Assembly: GCA_947497245.1 (NCBI GenBank)
Contig: CANMFO010000002.1
Coordinates: 434,001-498,000 of the forward strand
Length of the DNA stretch: 64,000 nucleotides
From: an uncultured Flavobacteriaceae bacterium
Lineage (GTDB): Bacteria; Bacteroidota; Bacteroidia; Flavobacteriales; Flavobacteriaceae
Direction of reading: 5' to 3'
The notes under the pieces were generated by a model. The model did not search any database and was not told the DNA's origin. It saw only the letters and a list, made by a program, of their open reading frames with translations. Made by a program: the position numbers and the translations under genes. This document shows positions 1 to 8,413 of this stretch, piece after piece (positions within the stretch are counted from its first letter, which is position 1; every line of letters begins with the position of its first letter).

Positions 1-549
1 AAAAAGGGTACTTTCGGAAGCTTCGATGAAATTGGGCAGTTTTCCGGTACGGTTCCAAAGTGCCATGCATTGCCTTGCGAATGACATATTGTTTTTTGAA
101 TTACGGACCAGGAGCATTTTCCCACCTTCCCCGATTCCGGATAGGCCGGGTTTCAACGAATCTTTCAAAACAATGGTACGTACCTGGGTATACGGAATTT
201 CCACAGTTGGAATGCGCTCCAAAATGTACGAGGGCACCTTGCGATCCGTAAACACCACCAGCGAATCGTTGTATCTCCCATAAATTTTTAGAAAGTAAAG
301 ATTGCTCGTCTTTTTTTCGGAAAGCGATACGGCGATAGGGGTCTGTTTTTCAATAAGGGGCAAGAGCTTGTCCAGGGAAACGCTGTCCAAATCAATAAAA
401 ACATGGGATTGCCTGTCGATAGGAGGTCCAAGGTCGTGCAGGGCGGTTTCCTGGTTTTGGGCATTCCCGCAATGAACCATACCGATCAATAAAATCAAGC
501 AAGAACAATAGCCAAGTAATTTTACCAAAACACGTGCCTTAAGAAACAA
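1..549 (-). CDS. Secreted protein of unknown function, 3' end outside window
   Basis: An open minus-strand frame runs off the left edge of the window; 183 codons are visible. It begins with a short basic stretch and a hydrophobic segment (LLGYCSCLILLIGMVHCGNA), so it is probably exported, either by signal peptidase I or, less likely, as a lipoprotein through the Cys before GNAQ. No ATG precedes the hydrophobic segment: the first in-frame ATG (480) lies inside it. The start is therefore probably TTG at 549 or TTG at 528, and a stop at 568-570 limits the frame upstream. The rest is a soluble, mixed alpha/beta-looking sequence with no motif I recognise. The frame, not the function, is what the sequence supports. 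Confidence 0.55.
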   Translation of the reverse strand, partial: MFLKARVLVKLLGYCSCLILLIGMVHCGNAQNQETALHDLGPPIDRQSHVFIDLDSVSLDKLLPLIEKQTPIAVSLSEKKTSNLYFLKIYGRYNDSLVVFTDRKVPSYILERIPTVEIPYTQVRTIVLKDSLKPGLSGIGEGGKMLLVRNSKNNMSFARQCMALWNRTGKLPNFIEASESTLF

Positions 550-856
550 ATTTAGGAAATAACGGCTTTATAAATTGAAGTTTATGTCGGTTTCCCTCTT
601 TTAACAGGGGAGCGGTAAAGGGTAGGGTATTATTTTTTAGGGATTTCACCAAAACGATGACGGGATATCCAAGATAGCAGTGGGAAGTCTTTTTCAAGAA
701 ATGCTATGTACGGGATACGTCCAACGGGATGCATGGATACCTTGGAATGAATTTTGTAAGGACGCCCCCTAACCAATGCCCGGAACAAAAAAACCATAGC
801 CTTTGCTATGGTTTTCTATTCATCTGTACCGCGTGCACCGGAGCGCTGCGAAGGTG
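550..856. other. Intergenic stretch without a gene
   Basis: About 300 bases between the secreted-protein gene and tRNA-Leu. Apart from the tRNA terminator at its right end I see no convincing reading frame, tRNA or repeat here. Confidence 0.5.
784..815 (-). terminator. Rho-independent terminator after tRNA-Leu
   Basis: The arms AACCATAG and CTATGGTT form a hairpin, followed on the minus strand by a run of T (the A-run at 785-793 on the plus strand). It lies about 40 bases beyond the 3' end of tRNA-Leu and should end that transcript. Confidence 0.75.
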
Positions 857-940
857 TACTCGAGGCGGGACTTGAACCCGCACGGCCTAATGGCCATTGG
901 ATTTTAAGTCCAACGTGTCTACCAATTCCACCACTCGAGC
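857..940 (-). tRNA. tRNA-Leu (anticodon TAA)
   Basis: The minus strand folds as a class II tRNA of 84 nt. The acceptor arm GCTCGAG pairs with CTCGAGT, ending in a G-T pair. The D-arm carries the typical leucine sequence GTGGAATTGGTAGACAC. The anticodon loop is CTTAAAA (anticodon TAA). A long variable arm follows, then T-arm GCGGGTTCAAGTCCCGC. The discriminator base is A. The 3' CCA is not encoded (ACACC follows), unlike the neighbouring tRNA-Gly. It lies downstream of tRNA-Gly with a terminator between the two. Confidence 0.95.
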
Positions 941-962
941 CAATGGTCAAAAAAGCTATTGG

Positions 963-989
963 AACAAAAAAACGCCGGCAAGCGGCGTT
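963..989 (-). terminator. Terminator-like hairpin between tRNA-Gly and tRNA-Leu
   Basis: Arms AACGCCG and CGGCGTT with a 5-nt loop, followed on the minus strand by seven T (966-972). It lies just after tRNA-Gly and before tRNA-Leu, so the two tRNAs may be separate transcripts or the site may act as a partial terminator or processing site. Confidence 0.7.
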
Positions 990-993
990 CGCA

Positions 994-1069
994 TGGAGCG
1001 AAAAACGGGATTCGAACCCGCGACCTCCACCTTGGCAAGGTGGCGCTCTACCAACTGAGCTATTTTCGC
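994..1069 (-). tRNA. tRNA-Gly (anticodon GCC)
   Basis: The minus strand gives a class I cloverleaf: acceptor GCGAAAA with TTTTCGC, D-arm sequence TAGCTCAGTTGGTAGAGC, anticodon loop TTGCCAA (anticodon GCC, glycine), T-arm CGGGTTCGAATCCCG, discriminator T. The 3' CCA is encoded (994-996). The body is 73 nt, or 76 nt with CCA. It lies about 120 bases downstream of the mutS stop codon on the same strand. Confidence 0.96.
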
Positions 1070-1189
1070 ATGATGATGAACTTCGCATCGATGGGTGATG
1101 CGGATGCAAATTTAATACAATTCTGTAAAAGGCAAAGAAAATTTTGACAAAAGAACCAAAGGCGCAAAGGACCCTACAAAGCTACAAAT

Positions 1190-3811
1190 TCAAGAGCTGG
1201 CTTTCTTGTTTTTCGTAAGCAGGCGTTTAATTTCGTTAAGCTTCATCAGGGCTTCCACGGGGGTAAGGGTGTTGATGTCCAAATGGGTTATTTCCTCCTT
1301 GATCTGTTCCAAAAGGGGATCGTCCAGGTTGAAGAAGCTCAGCTGCATTTCATTTTGGACGGAATGTAGCTTGTCGGTAAGTTCCTCGCTGGAATGTGAT
1401 TTTTCGAGTTTTTTGAGAATTTTATTGGCCTTGTGGATGACTTGTTGGGGCATGCCGGCCATTTTTGCCACATGGATTCCGAAGCTGTGCTCACTTCCCC
1501 CTGGACTTAATTTTCGCAGAAAGAGTACGTTGTCCTTGAGCTCTTTGACCGAGACGTTGAAGTTTTTGATACGTTCAAAAGTGGTCGCCATCTCGTTCAG
1601 TTCATGGTAGTGGGTGGCGAACAGTGTCTTGGCCCGGGCGGGATGCTCGTGAAGGTATTCGGAAATGGCCCATGCTATCGAAATACCGTCATAGGTGCTG
1701 GTACCGCGCCCGATCTCATCGAGCAATACCAAGCTCCGTTCGCTGAGGTTGTTCAGGATGGAGGCCGTTTCGTTCATCTCGACCATAAAGGTCGATTCGC
1801 CCATGGAAATATTGTCACTGGCCCCGACCCGGGTGAAGATTTTGTCAACACAGCCAATATTGGCCGATTCGGCGGGAATAAAACTGCCCATCTGCGCCAG
1901 GAGCACGATCAGGGCCGTTTGCCGGAGTATGGCAGACTTACCGCTCATATTGGGTCCGGTGATCATAATGATCTGTTGGTCTTCCCGGTTGAGCAGAACA
2001 TCATTGGCAATATAGGCCTCTCCCAAGGGCAATTGTTTCTCAATGACCGGATGCCGTCCGTTTTTGATCTCGATTTCGGTGGAATCATTGATAAAAGGTT
2101 CAACATAGCGGTTCTCCTTGGCCAATTGTGCAAAGCCGCATAGGCAGTCGAGCTGGGCAATTTGATGGGCGTTGTTCTGTACGGGGGAGATATACTCCTG
2201 CATCCATACGACCAACTGGGAGAAGAGCTGTTGCTCCAAACTAAGGATGCGTTCTTCGGCCCCAAGGATCTTGCCCTCGTATTCTTTGAGTTCTTCCGTG
2301 ATATAGCGTTCCGCACTCACCAGGGTCTGCTTGCGGATCCAGTCTTGTGGGACTTTGTCCCTATGGGTGTTCCGGACCTCGATGTAGTACCCAAAGACGT
2401 TGTTGGAGGCGATTTTTAGGGAGGTGATGCCCGTCCGCTCCGTTTCCCGCTCCAGCATTTTGTCCAGATAATCCTTACCGGAAAAAGCAAGTCCGCGCAG
2501 TTCGTCCAGCTCTTCCGAATAGCCATCGGCAATGGTCTTTCCCTTGGAAAGCACTACCGGGGCCCCTTCATCGAGCATTTCCTTGATCTTGTTCCGCAGC
2601 ATATCACAGGAGTGCAGTTGGTCCGAGATCAAAAGCAGGGCCTCGTTTTTGCTTTGGGAAGTGATCTGCTTAACGGGCACCAGGGCCTCCAGCGAATTCT
2701 TTAGCTGTACCACTTCCTTGGGGTTGATCTTTCCGGTGGCCACTTTGGAGATCAGCCGCTCCAAATCGCCCATCTGCTTGATCTGGTGCTGCAGTTTTTG
2801 AAAGGTGTCCCCTGTCTGCATCAGGTGGGATACCACTTGGTGCCTGCGACGAATTTTTTCGATATTTTTCAGGGGCAGGGCCAACCACCTTTTCAACCGT
2901 CTTCCGCCCATTGGGGAAAGGGTCTTGTCGATGACGTCCAGAAGGGTCACTGCGTTTACATTGGTCGATTGGTACAGTTCCAGGTTTCGGATGGTGAACC
3001 GATCCATCCAAACATATTCCTCTTCCGAAATGCGTTTTAAGGTATTGATGTGCTGCAACTGGCGGTGCTGGGTTTCCGACAAATAATGCAGGACCACCCC
3101 GGACGCCACAATGCCATGATGGAGATGGTCGACTCCAAAACCCTTGAGGGTCGCGGTCTTGAAATGATTTGTGAGGATCTCCCGGGCATAATCGTCCTGA
3201 AACACCCAGTCCTCCATAAAAAAGGTATGGAACTGGTTTCCAAAAACGGCCTGGAACTCTTTTTTTTGGCTCTTGGGGACCAATACCTCGTTGGGTAAAA
3301 AATTCTGGAGCAATTTGTCGACTTGCTCCTCGGTACCCTCTGAGACCAAAAACTCCCCGGTGGAGATATCCACGAAGGAAACGCCCAACAAGTTCTTTCC
3401 AAAATGCACCGCGCACAAAAAGTTGTTCGATTTGGCATGCAGAATATCGTCGTTCATGGCGACTCCAGGGGTCACCAATTCGGTTACCCCACGTTTTACA
3501 ATGGTCTTGGTCATTTTTGGGTCTTCCAACTGATCGCATATGGCGACCCGCTGTCCCGCCTGGACCAGTTTGGGCAAATAGGTGTTCAACGAATGGTGGG
3601 GAAAGCCGGCCAGCTCGGTCCTATCGCCCCCATTGTTCCGGTGGGTAAGGATAATGCCGAGGATCTTCGAGGCTTTCACGGCATCTTCTCCAAATGTCTC
3701 GTAAAAATCACCTACACGGAATAGCAAGAGCGCATCAGGATACTTGGTCTTGATGGTATTGTACTGCTGCATTAAAGGGGTCACCTTCTTTGTCTTTCCC
3801 GTTTTTCCCAA
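1190..3811 (-). CDS. mutS: DNA mismatch repair protein MutS
   Basis: MutS recognises base mismatches and small loops in newly replicated DNA and recruits MutL in an ATP-dependent way. The 873-residue product has the usual family length. It carries the mismatch-reading F-Y-E motif (GDFYETF, about residues 34-40), then connector, lever and clamp regions, and an ABC-type ATPase domain with Walker [10 protein letters not shown] (about 617-625), the ST.MVEM signature region and Walker [17 protein letters not shown]. The start is TTG at 3811: the basic N-terminus [17 protein letters not shown] is where relatives start, whereas the first ATG (3772) falls just before the conserved QQYN. It is transcribed away from the RNA methyltransferase gene at 3969, with about 157 bases between them. 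Confidence 0.97.
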   Translation of the reverse strand: MGKTGKTKKVTPLMQQYNTIKTKYPDALLLFRVGDFYETFGEDAVKASKILGIILTHRNNGGDRTELAGFPHHSLNTYLPKLVQAGQRVAICDQLEDPKMTKTIVKRGVTELVTPGVAMNDDILHAKSNNFLCAVHFGKNLLGVSFVDISTGEFLVSEGTEEQVDKLLQNFLPNEVLVPKSQKKEFQAVFGNQFHTFFMEDWVFQDDYAREILTNHFKTATLKGFGVDHLHHGIVASGVVLHYLSETQHRQLQHINTLKRISEEEYVWMDRFTIRNLELYQSTNVNAVTLLDVIDKTLSPMGGRRLKRWLALPLKNIEKIRRRHQVVSHLMQTGDTFQKLQHQIKQMGDLERLISKVATGKINPKEVVQLKNSLEALVPVKQITSQSKNEALLLISDQLHSCDMLRNKIKEMLDEGAPVVLSKGKTIADGYSEELDELRGLAFSGKDYLDKMLERETERTGITSLKIASNNVFGYYIEVRNTHRDKVPQDWIRKQTLVSAERYITEELKEYEGKILGAEERILSLEQQLFSQLVVWMQEYISPVQNNAHQIAQLDCLCGFAQLAKENRYVEPFINDSTEIEIKNGRHPVIEKQLPLGEAYIANDVLLNREDQQIIMITGPNMSGKSAILRQTALIVLLAQMGSFIPAESANIGCVDKIFTRVGASDNISMGESTFMVEMNETASILNNLSERSLVLLDEIGRGTSTYDGISIAWAISEYLHEHPARAKTLFATHYHELNEMATTFERIKNFNVSVKELKDNVLFLRKLSPGGSEHSFGIHVAKMAGMPQQVIHKANKILKKLEKSHSSEELTDKLHSVQNEMQLSFFNLDDPLLEQIKEEITHLDINTLTPVEALMKLNEIKRLLTKNKKASS

Positions 3812-3968
3812 AGCGATTCGAATAGCTTATTTTTACATAAAAGTCCTATAAACGAATGTACCAATTTTGAGATGGAAACCACAGTATTGTTAATATTATG
3901 GGGATAAGTTTTCAGTTGGGCGGCACAGTCGCAACAGAACGGATTCCGCTAAACCCTAAACTCCGAAA

Positions 3969-4526
3969 ATGCGCAAACTGAAAAACGAGGAACTGAACCG
4001 ATTGGATATCACCGGCTTTAAACAGGCCAAAAAGACACCTCTGCTCATCGTATTGGACGACATCCGCAGTCTCAACAATATCGGATCCGTGTTCCGGACG
4101 GCGGACGCCTTTTTGATCGAGAAAATCTACCTCTGTGGCATTACTGCCCGCCCGCCCCATAAGGATATCCATAAAACCGCTCTGGGCGCTACGGAAAGTG
4201 TGGCCTGGGAATATCGCGAAAATGCTACCGGATTGATGGCCGAATTGAAGGCGGATGGGGTGATTGCCCTAGCTGTGGAACAGACCGAAAATGCCACCAT
4301 GTTGAACGAATTCACGACCGATCCATCAAAAAAATATGCTTTGGTCTTTGGGAACGAGGTTAAGGGAGTTTCCCAAGAAGTGATCGATGTTTGCGCGGGG
4401 GTCTTGGAAATCCCGCAAGGTGGTACCAAGCACTCCCTGAACATTTCGGTAAGTGTCGGGGTAGTGGTCTGGGACCTCTGGTCAAAGATCCGAATACCTA
4501 CAAAACAACAAAACCCTGACGGTTGA
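3969..4526 (+). CDS. SPOUT-family (TrmH-like) RNA 2'-O-methyltransferase
   Basis: A 185-residue protein of the SpoU/TrmH family, which transfers a methyl group from SAM to a ribose 2'-OH in tRNA or rRNA. Visible family motifs: motif 1 NNIGSVFRTADAF (about residues 37-49), motif 2 LVFGNEVKGVS (about 127-137) and motif 3 SLNISVSVGVVVW (about 157-169), which form the knotted SAM site. The protein is close to the catalytic core alone, without a clear extra N-terminal RNA-binding domain. Which RNA it modifies cannot be read from the sequence. It is divergent from mutS and convergent with the folK fusion gene. Confidence 0.9.
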   Translation: MRKLKNEELNRLDITGFKQAKKTPLLIVLDDIRSLNNIGSVFRTADAFLIEKIYLCGITARPPHKDIHKTALGATESVAWEYRENATGLMAELKADGVIALAVEQTENATMLNEFTTDPSKKYALVFGNEVKGVSQEVIDVCAGVLEIPQGGTKHSLNISVSVGVVVWDLWSKIRIPTKQQNPDG

Positions 4527-4540
4527 AGTCAGGGCTTTGT
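4511..4540 (+). terminator. Possible terminator overlapping the methyltransferase stop codon
   Basis: Arms CCCTGAC and GTCAGGG flank the TGA stop codon of the methyltransferase gene, followed by CTTTGT. The T-run is short, so this is a weak candidate in a convergent intergenic region. Confidence 0.4.
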
Positions 4541-4630
4541 CTATGGTTTGAGTTAGTTTAGTTTCCTTTTTAGACCTCCGCAATTACGCAAATACATTTC
4601 TTCTATGCAAGCATTTGTGTCAAAAAAATG

Positions 4631-5776
4631 TTAAATCACTTTCTCCAAGGCGAAGTTTTGAATGCGATTTAGCACCATTTCGTAGTCGGCCGGGCTGGCG
4701 ATAAAATCCAGTTCCGACACGTCCAAGACCAGACTGTTTTGCCCCGGGGAGCTACGGATGAAGTCAAGATATCCCTGGTTGATCTTCTCCAAATACGAAG
4801 TGGAAATATTCTGTTCATAGTCCCTTCCCCGTCTTCTGATATTCTCCATAAGACGGGGAGTGGTCTGGTACAGGTAAACGTACAATATGGGTTTTTTGAC
4901 CTCTTTGTACATTAGATTGAACAATTTCCGGTACAGTCCAAACTCTTCTTCCTGCAGGGTGATTTGTGCAAATATCAAGGATTTATAGATGTCATAGTCA
5001 CTGACCATGAAGTTCTTGAAGAGATCGTATTGCGAGGTGTCGTCCGTGAACTGTTGGTAGCGGTCGGCCAAAAACGACATTTCAAGGGGGAAGGCGTAAC
5101 GGCCCTGATCATCATAAAATTTGGGAAGAAACGGGTTGTCGGCAAAACGCTCCAAGACCAGTTTTGCATTGTAGTCTTCGGCGATCTTGGTTGCCAGGGT
5201 GGTCTTTCCCGCTCCAATATTGCCTTCAATGGCAATAAAACCGAGATGCGAAAAGAGCTGCTGTCGGTCCTTGAACAGATGAAGGCCGGTTTTTTCAATT
5301 TTCCCGGTATCCCTACATTCTTGGAGCAGGTTACGGCTGTCCTTGTTGAGTACGGGATGGTAGAATTGTGGCGCAATATCGGCCAAGGGCCGCAATACGA
5401 ACCTTCGGAAAGGAATTTCCGGATGGGGTACGATCAAATTTTCCGAAACCACCGTTTCCCTTCCGTAGTATAGAATGTCAATGTCGATGATCCGAGGTTC
5501 GTACCCGTCTTCCTGCAGTCGGAGCCTCCCCAATGATCGTTCTATCCCGAGAATGGTTTGGAGCAATTCCTGCGGATCTTTCCGGGTTTCAAGGGCAACG
5601 CAGATGTTGAGAAAGTCTTCCGCCTCAAAGCCCCAGGAACTGCTCTGGTAGACCGGGGATATGCGCTTGATATCGCCGGCCCTTTCCTGAATTGCGAAAA
5701 GCGCATCTTGAAGGTGGATCGGCTTACTGCCGAGATTGCTCCCCAGGGAAAGATATGCGGTTTTTGGGTCGGCCAT
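4631..5776 (-). CDS. folK: Fusion: HPPK (FolK) plus deoxynucleoside kinase
   Basis: A 381-residue bifunctional protein. Residues 1 to about 165 are 6-hydroxymethyl-7,8-dihydropterin pyrophosphokinase, the folate pathway step that transfers pyrophosphate from ATP: LSLGSNLG near the start, SSWGFEAEDFLNICV, and RIIDIDILYYG with the metal-binding Asp residues. From about 180 to the end it is a deoxynucleoside kinase of the dGK/dAK type, with P-loop IEGNIGAGKTTLA, the ERFADNPFL substrate region and a lid-like RRRGRDYE. The ATG at 5776 (MADPKTAYLSLGSN) is preferred over the ATG at 5809 because HPPK normally begins a few residues before LSLGSN. It is divergent from sppA. I recall this arrangement from flavobacteria, so it is probably a lineage trait. 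Confidence 0.93.
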   Translation of the reverse strand: MADPKTAYLSLGSNLGSKPIHLQDALFAIQERAGDIKRISPVYQSSSWGFEAEDFLNICVALETRKDPQELLQTILGIERSLGRLRLQEDGYEPRIIDIDILYYGRETVVSENLIVPHPEIPFRRFVLRPLADIAPQFYHPVLNKDSRNLLQECRDTGKIEKTGLHLFKDRQQLFSHLGFIAIEGNIGAGKTTLATKIAEDYNAKLVLERFADNPFLPKFYDDQGRYAFPLEMSFLADRYQQFTDDTSQYDLFKNFMVSDYDIYKSLIFAQITLQEEEFGLYRKLFNLMYKEVKKPILYVYLYQTTPRLMENIRRRGRDYEQNISTSYLEKINQGYLDFIRSSPGQNSLVLDVSELDFIASPADYEMVLNRIQNFALEKVI

Positions 5777-5853
5777 AACTGGCGACAAAATAACGAAATT
5801 ATGGTTCAAAAGGGGAAATTCGAGGCGAAAAGAAAAGGTTGGGAGGAGTTCAT

Positions 5854-5861
5854 TATCTTTG
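5854..5861 (+). promoter_or_regulatory. Candidate -7 box of sppA
   Basis: TATCTTTG matches the Bacteroidota -7 consensus TAnnTTTG and lies 25 bases before the ATG at 5886, which supports that start. I see no TTG at the ideal -33 distance, so this is a half-supported promoter. Confidence 0.45.
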
Positions 5862-5885
5862 ACGGATAAATATCAGGGATACGGA

Positions 5886-7646
5886 ATGAATTTTTTAAGA
5901 AATCTACTGGCAGCTATTTTGGGCACTCTCATTGCCTTGGGCATTGTCTTTTTTATGTTCTTCATTTTTGTCAGCCTTATCGGGAGTACGGAGGAGACGA
6001 TCTCGATTGAGAAGAACTCTGTTTTGGAACTGCAGTGGGCATTGCCGATAAGGGATTATGCGGGCGACGGCAGTTCGGACCCCTTCGATGGGCTTTTTGA
6101 AAAGAACCAGGGGCTCGACGAAATCCTCCATGCCATCGCCGTGGCAAAAAACGATGACGATATCAAAGGGATTAGCCTAAACAACAATTACACCATGGCC
6201 GGGTTGGCACAGACGCAGGCCATTCGAAAGGCGCTTGAGGATTTCAGGGAAAATGGGAAATTTGTGTACGCCTATGGTGATTTTTATGTGCAGAAGGACT
6301 ATTACCTGGCGAGCGTTGCCGATAGCGTTTATTTAAACCCCGTAGGCGCCCTCGACTTTAAGGGCCTTGCCTCCGAAGTGCTGTTTTTCAAAGATCTTCA
6401 GGAAAAAACAGGAGTGAAAATGGAAGTGATTCGGCATGGAAAGTACAAAAGTGCGGTCGAACCTTTTCTGTCCAACGAGATGAGCGAAGCCAACCGTAGG
6501 CAGATCAAAGCCTTGATAGGATCGCTCTGGAATTCCATGATAGGGGATATTTCCACAGGGCGAAAAATAAACAAGGAAGACCTGAACACCATAGCCGACA
6601 CCTTGGGCGGAAGATTGCCGGAATATGCAAAGGCTTCCGGCCTAGTGGACGATCTTCTTTTCTACGACCAATACGAGGAAAAACTAAAGAAGGCACTCGG
6701 GGCAGGGGAAAAGGAAGATCTGAACACGGTGCTTTTGGAAGACTATGTGATCCGTTCCAACAAAAGATCGATCCATACCGGAAAGGACAAAATCGCCGTA
6801 GTGTTTGCACAGGGCGAAATTATCTATGGCGAAGGCAATCGTGAGGTGATCGGACAGGGCATCCTTACCAAGGCCATTCGCAAGGCCAGGGACAACGATG
6901 ACGTCAAAGCCATAGTACTCCGGGTGGACTCTCCTGGAGGAAGTGCCCTGAGCTCAGATATCATCTGGCGTGAAATCGAAATGGCTAAAGAAAAGAAGCC
7001 CGTTGTGGTATCCATGGGTAATTTGGCCGCTTCGGGAGGCTACTACATAGCAGTGGGCGCCAACAAAATTTTTGCCGAACCTACCACGATAACGGGATCC
7101 ATCGGTGTTTTTGGCACCGTTCCCAATATCAACGAACTGGCCACGAACATCGGGGTCAACGCAGAACAGGTGGGAACCAATAAGAATTCGGTGGACTATT
7201 CCCTTTTCGAGCCCATGAGCGATAGTTTTAGGGGCACGCTCCAAGAGGGCATTGAAGACATTTATGAAACTTTTTTGGACCGGGTATCCCGAGGGCGGGG
7301 AATTTCGGTTGCCCAGGCCGACAGTCTGGCACAAGGCCGGGTCTGGAGCGGCGTCGATGCGAAACAAAACGGACTGATAGATGAACTCGGGACATTGGAC
7401 GACGCGATAGCGGAAGCAGCGAATTTGGCCGATTTGGAAAGCTATGGCATTCGAAAATACCCGAAGTACAAAACAGGGCTCGACAAATTGATGGAGGATC
7501 TCGGGGGTGCAGCTGTCAAAGTCAAACAAAATGTCTTGGCAGAGGAAATGGGAACCGAGGCTTATACCATTTTGAAGCAGGTAAAATCAGCAATGCAGCA
7601 AAAGGGAATTCAAGCCAGAATGCCGTTTGTGTTGAATATTAAATAG
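5886..7646 (+). CDS. sppA: Signal peptide peptidase SppA, long (67 kDa) type
   Basis: A membrane-anchored serine protease that digests cleaved signal peptides. The 586-residue protein starts with an uncleaved hydrophobic anchor (LLAAILGTLIALGIVFFMFF). It has the two tandem S49 domains of the long form. The general-base Lys is in the first domain (GKYKSAVEPF, about Lys188) and the nucleophile Ser in the second (NLAASGGYYIA, about Ser383), followed by TTITGSIGVFG. The ATG at 5886 is chosen because it immediately precedes the anchor and has a -7 box (TATCTTTG) 25 bases upstream; upstream in-frame codons would overlap the divergent folK gene. The gene downstream follows after 3 bases, so the two are probably co-transcribed. 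Confidence 0.95.
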   Translation: MNFLRNLLAAILGTLIALGIVFFMFFIFVSLIGSTEETISIEKNSVLELQWALPIRDYAGDGSSDPFDGLFEKNQGLDEILHAIAVAKNDDDIKGISLNNNYTMAGLAQTQAIRKALEDFRENGKFVYAYGDFYVQKDYYLASVADSVYLNPVGALDFKGLASEVLFFKDLQEKTGVKMEVIRHGKYKSAVEPFLSNEMSEANRRQIKALIGSLWNSMIGDISTGRKINKEDLNTIADTLGGRLPEYAKASGLVDDLLFYDQYEEKLKKALGAGEKEDLNTVLLEDYVIRSNKRSIHTGKDKIAVVFAQGEIIYGEGNREVIGQGILTKAIRKARDNDDVKAIVLRVDSPGGSALSSDIIWREIEMAKEKKPVVVSMGNLAASGGYYIAVGANKIFAEPTTITGSIGVFGTVPNINELATNIGVNAEQVGTNKNSVDYSLFEPMSDSFRGTLQEGIEDIYETFLDRVSRGRGISVAQADSLAQGRVWSGVDAKQNGLIDELGTLDDAIAEAANLADLESYGIRKYPKYKTGLDKLMEDLGGAAVKVKQNVLAEEMGTEAYTILKQVKSAMQQKGIQARMPFVLNIK

Positions 7647-7649
7647 TGC

Positions 7650-8360
7650 ATGACTCTACGGGACAAGAAATTGGCCTACCGGATCTATTTGTATCTGGGG
7701 GCTTTGTTCATTACCTCGCTGGTAGTGTCCAACCTTATTTTTCAAAAGTTTTTCTATTGGAACCCGTTCGGGGATGTCCAAGTGTTCGGGGTTTCGCTTT
7801 TTGAGGTCTCCGTTGGAATTTTGCCCTATCCCATTACTTTCTTGATCACGGATCTCATTTCTGAGATTTATGGTAGAAAAAAAGCGAATCAGATCGTGAC
7901 CGCCGGGATTTTCGCTTCTTTCTTTTCCATGGGAATCGTCTTGGTGGCCGAAATGGCTCCGGCCATCCCGTCCTCCCCTATAGACGATGCTATTTTTACG
8001 CAAGTCTTTGCTCTTTCCCCCATTGCGGTCCTCGCATCCATGATCGCATATTTGTTGGCACAATATGTGGATATTGCCCTCTACCATTTTTGGAAAAGGC
8101 TTACCCAGGGGAAACACCTGTGGTTTAGAAATAATTTTTCCACCTTCTTGTCCCAGTTCATCGATACCTTCACGGTGGTGGGGCTATTATGTGTTTTTAA
8201 GGTCCTTCCATGGGATATCTTCTTCGGTTTGGTGGTCAGCGGCTTTCTTTTTAAGGTTTTAATAGCATTTCTCGACACCCCTTTGCTCTATTTGTTCGTA
8301 TATATCCTACGAAAACGATTTGGTCTTCCCGTAGGAGCGGAAATAAAGTTGGAGATATAA
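7650..8360 (+). CDS. Queuosine precursor transporter (QPTR/YhhQ, VUT family)
   Basis: A 236-residue inner-membrane protein with about six hydrophobic segments. Family hallmarks are the conserved loop LPYPITFLITDLISEIYGRKKA (quoted only in part: PITFLITDLISEIYG at about residues 70-84) and the C-terminal hydrophobic pair. Members import queuine-type precursors such as preQ1 or preQ0 for the wobble modification of tRNA. It starts 3 bases after the sppA stop, which suggests one transcript, although no functional link to SppA is known. The substrate is inferred from the family, not seen. Confidence 0.88.
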   Translation: MTLRDKKLAYRIYLYLGALFITSLVVSNLIFQKFFYWNPFGDVQVFGVSLFEVSVGILPYPITFLITDLISEIYGRKKANQIVTAGIFASFFSMGIVLVAEMAPAIPSSPIDDAIFTQVFALSPIAVLASMIAYLLAQYVDIALYHFWKRLTQGKHLWFRNNFSTFLSQFIDTFTVVGLLCVFKVLPWDIFFGLVVSGFLFKVLIAFLDTPLLYLFVYILRKRFGLPVGAEIKLEI

Positions 8361-8413
8361 AAAATATTCCGTCTTCCCCGGAGTTATAGACTTATATAAA
8401 AGCGATATGCGCT

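Noticed and set aside
816-1109. Open frames over the two tRNA genes
   Set aside because: They cross the tRNA genes and their terminators and show no family resemblance.
2670-3539. A 289-codon open frame antisense to mutS (minus strand, other frame)
   Set aside because: Lies entirely within the coding frame of mutS and has no recognisable motif; a shadow of a long GC-rich gene.
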